NCBI GenBank assembly: GCA_002862205.1
Contig: PKCN01000236.1
Location: 1-32,539, forward strand
Source: Planctomycetaceae bacterium
GTDB lineage: Bacteria > Planctomycetota > Planctomycetia > Pirellulales > Pirellulaceae
Direction of reading: 5' to 3'
Length of the DNA stretch: 32,539 nucleotides
Position 1 is the stretch's first letter, and the number at the start of each line of letters is the position of its first letter. A program made the position numbers and the translations under genes. This document shows positions 5,787 through 12,245 of the stretch, piece by piece. The notes under the pieces were generated by a model. That model saw only the letters and a program-made list of their open reading frames with translations. It ran no database searches and was not told the origin of the DNA.

Positions 5787-8375
5787 ATGGTTGTGTCCGT
5801 TTTGAGTGTCCGATCGCTTCGCCGCTTTTTCAGTTGGTCATTGAGTGGAATGATTCTGCTGTGCTTGATACCTGCGGCGACAGGACAGGGACGTAAGAGC
5901 GATTACGAACGCTCAAAAACATACTCGACGAGGATGCGTAATCATGTTTTTCGTGACCAGGTGAGACCAAACTGGTTCGACGCTAACCGAAAATTCTGGT
6001 ACCGCGTGCAAACTGGCACGGGGTCCTACGAATATGCATTGGTTGATACTGAGATGGGAACACGTGGACCCGTCTTTGATCATGACAGGGTAAGTGCGCT
6101 TCTTTCCGAGGAATTGAAACGCAAGGTTGATATCACAAAACTGAAACTTGCCGGCTTCAGCGTTTCGGCCGATGCGAAAGAGTGCACGTTCCGATACGGT
6201 GGGCAAAGTTGGAGTTTGAGTCTTCCGGGTGGCGATTTGATTTCTGCGGCGAAATCGCGGGGGTCCGGGGAGCGTCAGGGTTTGCCGGCAGAAACCCGTG
6301 TCGTCCGCAGCAACAGTCAGGGTGAGCGAACCCCCATTTGCTTTGAGAATCGACTTGATCGAGTTCTGGATATTTACTGGGTCAGGTCGAATGGTGATCT
6401 AAAGCACTACGGTTCAGTGGAACCCGGACGCGAGCACAAAATTTCAACCTTCGCCGGAGACTCGTGGCTGTTGAAGGATCCCGATGGACGAAATGTTGCT
6501 GTGTTCGTTGCCGATCACGACGACGAATTGGCGGTGATTGATGTGAACACGCGTTCGCCTCAGGCGAAAACCAAGCCCCAGTCCGATGCCCAAGGCAAGG
6601 CGCCGCGTCGATCGCGACGGGCGAGTGCTCCCAATCCCTCTCCCGATCAAAAATGGTCGGTTGCGATCCGCGAGGCCAATCTGTGGATGAAAGATCTGGA
6701 TACGGGGAAGGAACGAAAGCTGACAAATGACGGGAACGCTGACAAAGTTTACCAAGGGCGAGTTTGGTGGTCGCCTGATTCCAATCACTTTGTCGTGATG
6801 CGAATGAGGCCAGGATTGAAACGCAAAATTCATTTGATCGAATCGGCGCCGCGTGATTCAATCCATGCGAAACTGTTGACAATGTCATATGCCAAGCCAG
6901 GTGATCGGATAGATCAACAACGGCCAGTATTGTTTTCAATGGCACAGGACTGGTATCCAAGGTTGGTTGATAACGCTGACTTTTCCAATCCATACAGCAC
7001 TCGTGACTTGGCCTGGAAACGGGATAGTCAATCGTTCTCGTTTCTTCACAATGAACGTGGGCATCAGAGATTGGCGTTGGTTTCTGTTGATGCAGTATCG
7101 GCAAAGGCCAAACTGACGATTGACGAAAGAGCAGATACGTTCATTTGCTATTCAAGCAAATCGTATTTTCGTCGCTTGGAGGATACAAATGAGTTGATCT
7201 GGATGAGCGAACGTACTGGTTGGAACCACCTTTACTTGCTTGATGGTGATACCGGCGCTGTAAAACGACCGTTGACCCAGGGGCATTGGGTGGTTCGAAA
7301 AGTGCAGGGCTTAGATCCCCAGGCTAGAAAAATTGAATTGGAAGTCTCTGGCTTGGATGCTGGGCAGGATCCCTATTACCGACATCTGATTCGGGTCGAC
7401 TTGGATACCGGAGAAATGGTCAGATTGACTGCGGGCAATGGGGATCATACGTGGGAGTATTCACCCGACCGGAAGTACTTGCTGGATCGCTTCTCCCGGG
7501 TTGACATGCCAACCGTGACTGTGCTCCGGGATGCGGTTACTGGAAAAGAAAAATGCCTGGTTGAACGTGGTGACATGAGCGAGCTGGTTTCCGCTGGCTG
7601 GCAGCCACCGGAACGATTCGTTGCCAAGGGCAGGGACGGGAAGACGGATATACATGGCATCATTGTCCGTCCAACCAACTTTGATCCCAACAAGAAGTAT
7701 CCGGTGCTTGAGCAGATTTACGCGGGCCCGCACTCGTCCTTCGTGCCCAAATCCTTTGGATTGCAAACGCAACTCTACTCCATGGCAGAGTTGGGGTTCA
7801 TCGTGGTGAAGATGGACGGTATGGGAACGAGTAACCGTAGCAAGGCATTTCATGATGTTTGTTGGAAGAACCTGGGAGACAGTGGTTTTCCTGATCGCGT
7901 TCAATGGATTGAGGCTGCCGCAAAGGGGCGACCTGAAATGGATCTTCAGCGAGTGGGGATTTGGGGTGGCTCCGCAGGCGGTCAGAGTGCCATGCGAGCT
8001 CTGCTGGCTCATGGAGATTTCTACCATGCGGCTGTGGCTGACTGTGGTTGTCACGACAATCGTGTTGATAAGATCTGGTGGAACGAGCAGTGGATGGGTT
8101 GGCCAATCGGCCCGCATTATGATGAGCAGTCAAATGTCACTCAGGCTCATCGCTTGCAAGGTGATCTGATGCTGATTTGGGGTGAACTGGATCGAAACGT
8201 TGATCCAGCAAGCACCATGCAGGTCGTTGATGCACTGGTCAAGGCAAACAAGGATTTTGTGCAATTGATTGTGCCGGGGGCTGGGCATGGTGCAGCGGGC
8301 CATCCGTATGCACGCCGACGTCAGGCTGATTTCTTTGTCAGGACATTGTGGAAACGCGAACCACGTTCCGAGTGA
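5787..8375 (+). CDS. Secreted S9/DPP-IV-family peptidase with VHL-like beta domain insert
   Basis: Start choice: ATG at 5787 has GGAG eight bases upstream; ATGs at 5739 and 5781 are alternatives. The product is 862 aa. A signal peptide (FFSWSLSGMILLCLIPAATGQ) predicts export. Residues about 40-165 and 290-600 make the DPP-IV N-terminal propeller (WWSPDSNHFVVMR, DLAWKRDSQSFSF, WTYSPD-like strands). The alpha/beta hydrolase domain follows, with Ser729 in GGSAGG, Asp802 in GELDRNV and His834 in GAGHG, a full catalytic triad. Such enzymes remove dipeptides, often after proline. Residues about 182-242 are an insert resembling the VHL beta domain (ICFENR...YWVRSNG...Y...EPG...DSWLLKD), followed by a basic, proline-rich linker (about 255-290). 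It is flanked by unrelated genes and probably transcribed alone. Confidence 0.92.
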   Translation: MVVSVLSVRSLRRFFSWSLSGMILLCLIPAATGQGRKSDYERSKTYSTRMRNHVFRDQVRPNWFDANRKFWYRVQTGTGSYEYALVDTEMGTRGPVFDHDRVSALLSEELKRKVDITKLKLAGFSVSADAKECTFRYGGQSWSLSLPGGDLISAAKSRGSGERQGLPAETRVVRSNSQGERTPICFENRLDRVLDIYWVRSNGDLKHYGSVEPGREHKISTFAGDSWLLKDPDGRNVAVFVADHDDELAVIDVNTRSPQAKTKPQSDAQGKAPRRSRRASAPNPSPDQKWSVAIREANLWMKDLDTGKERKLTNDGNADKVYQGRVWWSPDSNHFVVMRMRPGLKRKIHLIESAPRDSIHAKLLTMSYAKPGDRIDQQRPVLFSMAQDWYPRLVDNADFSNPYSTRDLAWKRDSQSFSFLHNERGHQRLALVSVDAVSAKAKLTIDERADTFICYSSKSYFRRLEDTNELIWMSERTGWNHLYLLDGDTGAVKRPLTQGHWVVRKVQGLDPQARKIELEVSGLDAGQDPYYRHLIRVDLDTGEMVRLTAGNGDHTWEYSPDRKYLLDRFSRVDMPTVTVLRDAVTGKEKCLVERGDMSELVSAGWQPPERFVAKGRDGKTDIHGIIVRPTNFDPNKKYPVLEQIYAGPHSSFVPKSFGLQTQLYSMAELGFIVVKMDGMGTSNRSKAFHDVCWKNLGDSGFPDRVQWIEAAAKGRPEMDLQRVGIWGGSAGGQSAMRALLAHGDFYHAAVADCGCHDNRVDKIWWNEQWMGWPIGPHYDEQSNVTQAHRLQGDLMLIWGELDRNVDPASTMQVVDALVKANKDFVQLIVPGAGHGAAGHPYARRRQADFFVRTLWKREPRSE

Positions 8376-8636
8376 TTTCCAAGCCAAGTGGTAATGTGAA
8401 ATCAAGCAAACTGTCATGGCATCCCAGATCGTGTCCCCGTTGGGACATGGGGAAGTCTGATGCCGATAGAAGATCGAAATAGAAGATAGTCCCCTTGCCG
8501 CGTCGGTCAGGGGTAACCCGTGGTTTTCAAGTTCAATGCGTGAGCGACTGGGACTCTGGTCGCGCCGCCTTCCCATGATGGGGCAGAACCACGTTGTCCT
8601 GAGTTGAATTGCAGCAGATCAACAGAAAGGTTTGGT

Positions 8637-8975
8637 ATGAACCAACGATTGTACAAGATCCTGTCCGGCACAGAATGGCAGCAGGTGCATTCGGATCAGG
8701 CGTTGGCTGGATTTGGGATCGATTTGACGGATGGTTTCATTCATCTTTCCTCAGCTGGTCAGGTCAAGGAAACAGTGCAGCGCTATTTTTCAGGGCGTGA
8801 TGACCTGATGCTGGTCAGCATTGATGGCAGCTTTTTGGGAGAGTCTTTGCGTTGGGAGGAGTCCCGTGGCGGAGCCTCGTTCCCACATGTCTATGGTGTG
8901 ATCCCAATGGAGGCGATTCTGAAGGCTGAGCCTCTACCCTTGGGATCGGATGGTGAGCATCAGTTTCCGTTTTGA
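8637..8975 (+). CDS. DUF952 family protein
   Basis: A 112-aa protein matching the DUF952 pattern from end to end: LYKILSGTEWQQV at the start, then GIDLTDGFIHLSSAGQV, VQRYFSGRDDLMLVSID, LRWEESRGGASFPHVYGVIP, and a short acidic end. The fold is thought to resemble ADP-ribosyltransferase/RNA 2'-phosphotransferase-like or glutathione-S-transferase-associated proteins, but no function is proven. The ATG at 8637 has AGAAAGG upstream; an earlier in-frame ATG at 8604 would add 11 unconserved residues. Likely cytoplasmic. It is convergent with the TIGR03545 gene only 35 bp away. Confidence 0.88.
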   Translation: MNQRLYKILSGTEWQQVHSDQALAGFGIDLTDGFIHLSSAGQVKETVQRYFSGRDDLMLVSIDGSFLGESLRWEESRGGASFPHVYGVIPMEAILKAEPLPLGSDGEHQFPF

Positions 8976-9010
8976 GAACTGGAAGCTGTGGTTCAAGGAT
9001 AGTACTGAAG

Positions 9011-10768
9011 CTACCTCAATTTGCCACGAATGGCGCCACGCAGTTTGCCAAGATAGGCGTCAGCGTCTCCCACTTCACTTTGCACTTTTCGCCCCATCTC
9101 GTCGATGAATTTTTCGGCGTTCGCAAGTAATGACTGAGCTTCATTTTGACGTGAGCCCAGCCATTGCTGCAGAGCAAGAGATTGATTGACGTGTTCCTGA
9201 CGAATTGTTGCTGCAAGTTGACGCTTGGAATCAGCAACTTGTTGCGCAATGGCATCTTCACCTGCCCGGCGAAGGACTTGCCCCAGGTTTGAAGTCAGAT
9301 TCAAGTCCAGATCTCGCCATGTTCCTGTGAATCTTGCGTCCATCTCAATTCGATCAACGAAGGAAAGGCTTTCCCGCAAGGACTCTGCGGCAGCCGTATT
9401 TGCAAACTTTTCAGGTGCATTCAGATCCAATGAAACTCCGGTTTGTTTGCTGACCAGTCGGCCTTCCAGTTGGTCGCCCTCGGCCTTCACCTGAACCCAC
9501 AGTTCACGTTGTCCACCGTTGATTTCGATCGAAGTTTCCCCGTCTTTACCAATTCGAAGAGGCTTTGCCTTGATCTCTGGCCAGTGCAGTGTCAAAAGAT
9601 CCACACTCGCATTTTGACGGCGGTCTCGAACATATTCAACTCGCACGACTTCTGGCCCTTCCAGGCGTAAACCAACTCGCGTTGGTTGATCAAGTCTTTC
9701 AGGGTTGGGAGTCAGATTCTCGAGGAATCCCGTCATCTTGTAACGATTGCCATCTGCACGCAGCAAGCCATTCACTTCACAGCGACGTACCAGCAGTCCC
9801 GGCGAAGGCTTGGGATTTAGGTCATGATTGACGCCCCGGATTCGCACGCTTTCTGGTGCCACCACTGTATAGTTTGCCAGTGTTCGGCCACCATCAAGAT
9901 AAGACCTTATCTGCTGGATCTGGTCACGCACTGTATCACCAAGCATTTCAATTCCCAAATCTCCCGTCGATGCCAGATCTCCCGGAACGTATTGCTCTAC
10001 CTTAGCCAAGTCGGTCTGTTTCGCCCTTTCTAGACGCACAAGATCTGCCTGAAGTCTGCCGGGCAGTGAATCGATGGCGCGATGCACACTGCTTAACTCT
10101 GAACGCGCGTTGCGTGCACGTGTAAGAGTACGTTGGAGTTCGGGAAGATCTCGCAGTGGATTCTGGACCACTCTTGCCTCGTCCCGAACACCTCGGATTT
10201 GATTTTCAAGGTTCTTGGCACGAATGACCAGGCGGTTGTACTCAGCTTCCCACTGGGATCGGATTTCCTGACTGCATTTAACCGTTTCGAGATTGACGAG
10301 GATGGTTTTAGCTTCATCCGTGAGACGGTTGGTTGTCCCGCCAATGAGTTGGTCGAGCGAAGGACTTGAGCTTTCGCTGGACCCGGAATCCAAATTTTCA
10401 AGACGACTCAGCCTGCCGCTTGTCTTGCGACGCGAACCAATCTCCACTCCCGAGATGATTCCCTCCTTGGCAACCCAGCGGCGATGAAGCAAGGCCTCAC
10501 CATCCATCACCAGATCAATCGATTTTGCTCGAAATGCATCTCGCATCTCCTTGTTGTCTCTAGGGTCAGAAATCCGAATATCCGAAAAATGGATGCTCGG
10601 TGGAAACATTCCGACCTGAGTGTCCTGAATATCAACTTTGGAACCCGTCGCAGTTTGCAGACTGTGCACGGTGATGTATCGGGCCACCGGTCCCATGCCC
10701 CAACGCAATAAAGCAAGAACTGCGATGACAATCAGAAGTCGTGTCAGTACAAATCGCCAGCGAATCAT
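9011..10768 (-). CDS. TIGR03545-family AsmA-like membrane-anchored protein
   Basis: A 585-aa protein with one N-terminal transmembrane helix (about residues 8-24, RLLIVIAVLALLRWGMG). An AsmA-like region follows at once (SLQTATGSKVDIQDTQVGMFPPSIHFSDIRISDP). Residues about 150-260 are strongly helical and coiled-coil-like, and the C-terminal 90 residues are again helical and Gln/Ala-rich. Order and features fit TIGR03545, an uncharacterised family that is usually encoded beside TIGR03546, as here with a 4-bp overlap. AsmA-type proteins link inner and outer membranes and help move lipids, so a role in the planctomycete envelope is a reasonable inference but not shown. No enzyme motif is present. 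Confidence 0.85.
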   Translation of the reverse strand: MIRWRFVLTRLLIVIAVLALLRWGMGPVARYITVHSLQTATGSKVDIQDTQVGMFPPSIHFSDIRISDPRDNKEMRDAFRAKSIDLVMDGEALLHRRWVAKEGIISGVEIGSRRKTSGRLSRLENLDSGSSESSSPSLDQLIGGTTNRLTDEAKTILVNLETVKCSQEIRSQWEAEYNRLVIRAKNLENQIRGVRDEARVVQNPLRDLPELQRTLTRARNARSELSSVHRAIDSLPGRLQADLVRLERAKQTDLAKVEQYVPGDLASTGDLGIEMLGDTVRDQIQQIRSYLDGGRTLANYTVVAPESVRIRGVNHDLNPKPSPGLLVRRCEVNGLLRADGNRYKMTGFLENLTPNPERLDQPTRVGLRLEGPEVVRVEYVRDRRQNASVDLLTLHWPEIKAKPLRIGKDGETSIEINGGQRELWVQVKAEGDQLEGRLVSKQTGVSLDLNAPEKFANTAAAESLRESLSFVDRIEMDARFTGTWRDLDLNLTSNLGQVLRRAGEDAIAQQVADSKRQLAATIRQEHVNQSLALQQWLGSRQNEAQSLLANAEKFIDEMGRKVQSEVGDADAYLGKLRGAIRGKLR

Positions 10769-11631
10769 GCTGCTTTCCTTTGCTGAGAGTCACGCAACTG
10801 GCGAAGCAAGTAGTTCAATGCTTCATCCATTGGTTCGGAATCCTCTTTCTCTGCCTCATTCGCCACGTATTCTGTTTTTGTTCCGTAGTGATCAGTCATT
10901 CGTATCACATCGATGCGGGTTTCAACAGCAACTTGCGGCTCCGCCGTGGGTTCCGATTCGACCTCTTCGAAATCAACCGGTTCTGTAGACACCCCTTTCG
11001 AAGCATCACGTGAGTCTTGCAGCAATGCTGACGAATGGGACTCCTTGGAGTGAGCGTCGGTTTTTTCTTGGGGAGCACGCTTGGGGCCAGTGGGGACCGT
11101 GTGACCGTGGTCGATCAGAACCACCTGATGAGGATTGCTTTGGTGATGGGGCGATGATTTTACGAGCGGTTTGGCACCGCTTTCTGCTGCTTCATCGTTC
11201 GGTGGAGCGACCAAGCGGAAGAGGGGATAAGTGACTAGAAAAACCGGGACGACTGCCGTCAAGCCAATCAAAAAGCTGCCCATCACGATGGTATTGTTGA
11301 GATCTGTCCACGGCATGAGTGGAAGATTCCAAGCCAGTTGGCTGGTTTGCTCCAGCTGCGGGTGAGTCAGGACAAAATTGCCCAGCTCATGGGAATAGGG
11401 ATCCAGCTTGACCGCAAGAAACGTTGCACAGACAGCCGTCAGACCCGCCATCGCGTGGTTGATCTTGAGGGACAGTACGAGCACCACGAGACCAAATGCA
11501 AGCAAATTTCCGTGCGGTACAATCCCCAGTAACAGCCCCAGGGCCACTGCCCAGGCGAGTTGGTGTGGATACTTGCGTCCCGCAATCGCTCGGCGAATGC
11601 TACTGACTAATTTTACGATCCAAAAAATCAT
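10765..11631 (-). CDS. TIGR03546-family integral membrane protein
   Basis: The start at 11631 (MIFWIVKLV) has GGAGG about ten bases upstream; an upstream in-frame GTG would add eight residues. The product is 288 aa. The N-terminal half has three or four hydrophobic segments (HQLAWAVALGLLLGIVPHGNLLAFGLVVLVLSLKIN, MAGLTAVCATFLAV, IVMGSFLIGLTAVVPVFLVTYPLF). This is the DUF2062-like arrangement of family TIGR03546. The C-terminal half is hydrophilic, Glu/Ser/His-rich and probably disordered, ending in a short helix (MDEALNYLLRQLRDSQQ). It is translated first and overlaps the TIGR03545 gene by 4 bp, so the two proteins are likely made together and may form one membrane complex. Function unknown. 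Confidence 0.85.
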   Translation of the reverse strand: MIFWIVKLVSSIRRAIAGRKYPHQLAWAVALGLLLGIVPHGNLLAFGLVVLVLSLKINHAMAGLTAVCATFLAVKLDPYSHELGNFVLTHPQLEQTSQLAWNLPLMPWTDLNNTIVMGSFLIGLTAVVPVFLVTYPLFRLVAPPNDEAAESGAKPLVKSSPHHQSNPHQVVLIDHGHTVPTGPKRAPQEKTDAHSKESHSSALLQDSRDASKGVSTEPVDFEEVESEPTAEPQVAVETRIDVIRMTDHYGTKTEYVANEAEKEDSEPMDEALNYLLRQLRDSQQRKAA

Positions 11632-11641
11632 TTTGATGCGC

Positions 11642-11695
11642 CTCCGTGCGCACACAATTTTCCATAGACTCCGTGCGCATGCACTTTTCCACAGA
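11642..11695 (-). repeat. 27-bp tandem duplication covering the TIGR03546 ribosome-binding site
   Basis: Two adjacent 27-bp copies (11642-11668 and 11669-11695) differ at five positions. On the minus strand each ends in GCGCACGGAG, so the Shine-Dalgarno sequence is duplicated. Only the copy nearest the gene has correct spacing to the ATG. Confidence 0.85.
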
Positions 11696-11911
11696 CACTT
11701 TCCGTTTTCTGTATCGGCACTCCATCACTGATAAATTCAGTACAGCCGTTAGCTTTTCCCAAACCAGATCAATTTTCGTGATCCTTTTGCTTTTCCGTGG
11801 CTAAGTTTTGCTGACCAAGCTTCGAGCCGGATTTGCTATCGCGTGAATTTCATTTTCATGACATTCCTTGCTTGTCGGATCTCTTTTTTTGTCGGCTTCA
11901 TCGTGAGCACG

Positions 11912-11938
11912 GTTTGCGTCGCAAAAAGCGAGGCAAAC
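11912..11938. promoter_or_regulatory. Inverted repeat, candidate operator or hairpin
   Basis: GTTTGC-G-TCGC-AAAAA-GCGA-G-GCAAAC: ten paired positions with one G/G mismatch and a five-base A loop, lying between two divergent operons. No T run follows directly on either strand, so an operator is more likely than a terminator. No regulator is identified. Confidence 0.4.
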
Positions 11939-12163
11939 TGACATAATTTGCGGTCTCAGCGTTGTGGTTGACCCAACGTGTCAAATCAATCGCCGAAGGT
12001 GGTGGGCTGGGGAGTCCAACTTCAGCAGATATCTCGGATATGCTGTCGTGGGAATTACCAGATCGATCGGTCCTCGGTTGGGCAGCGTCATTTCCATAGG
12101 CGGCATGGGTGGCCTGATTCGGCAGGTGCGGTCTTCCAGAACGAAAAGAAAAGGCTTTGAAAC

Positions 12164-12219
12164 AGCCGGGCAGTGATAGCCGGGCAGTGATAGCCGGGCA
12201 GTGATAGCCAAATCGTGAT
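12164..12219 (+). repeat. 14-bp tandem array before the addB-like gene
   Basis: Three exact copies of AGCCGGGCAGTGAT (12164-12205) are followed by a diverged copy AGCCAAATCGTGAT (12206-12219) and a start of another. The array ends about 25 bp before the GTG start, so copy-number change would alter the promoter or 5' leader of the operon. Confidence 0.9.
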
Positions 12220-12245
12220 AGCCAAATTAAGGACGATGGAACAGC

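Larger units (their letters stand above)
11632..12245. other. Divergent intergenic region of about 610 bp
   Basis: No convincing gene is seen; small overlapping frames here (up to 76 codons) compete with each other and match nothing I know. The region must hold promoters for the TIGR03546/03545 pair (-) and the addBA-like operon (+). It contains the 27-bp duplication, an inverted repeat at 11912-11938, and the 14-bp tandem array just before the addB-like gene. Confidence 0.6.

Noticed and set aside
6382-7104. 240-codon minus-strand frame inside the S9 peptidase
   Set aside because: Pure shadow of the peptidase propeller; His/Ser/Pro/Arg-rich with no domain.
8430-8445. TGTCCC-CGTT-GGGACA hairpin as a terminator for the S9 peptidase
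   Set aside because: The stem is only six pairs and no T run follows.
8130-8576. 148-codon minus-strand frame after the S9 peptidase
   Set aside because: Half of it is antisense to the peptidase catalytic domain and it resembles no family.
11964-12211. Three overlapping 60-76 codon frames before the addB-like gene
   Set aside because: They compete on both strands, run into the 14-bp array and match nothing recognisable.
12164-12219. CRISPR array
   Set aside because: Units are 13-14 bp and directly adjacent with no spacers, and no cas genes occur in the window.
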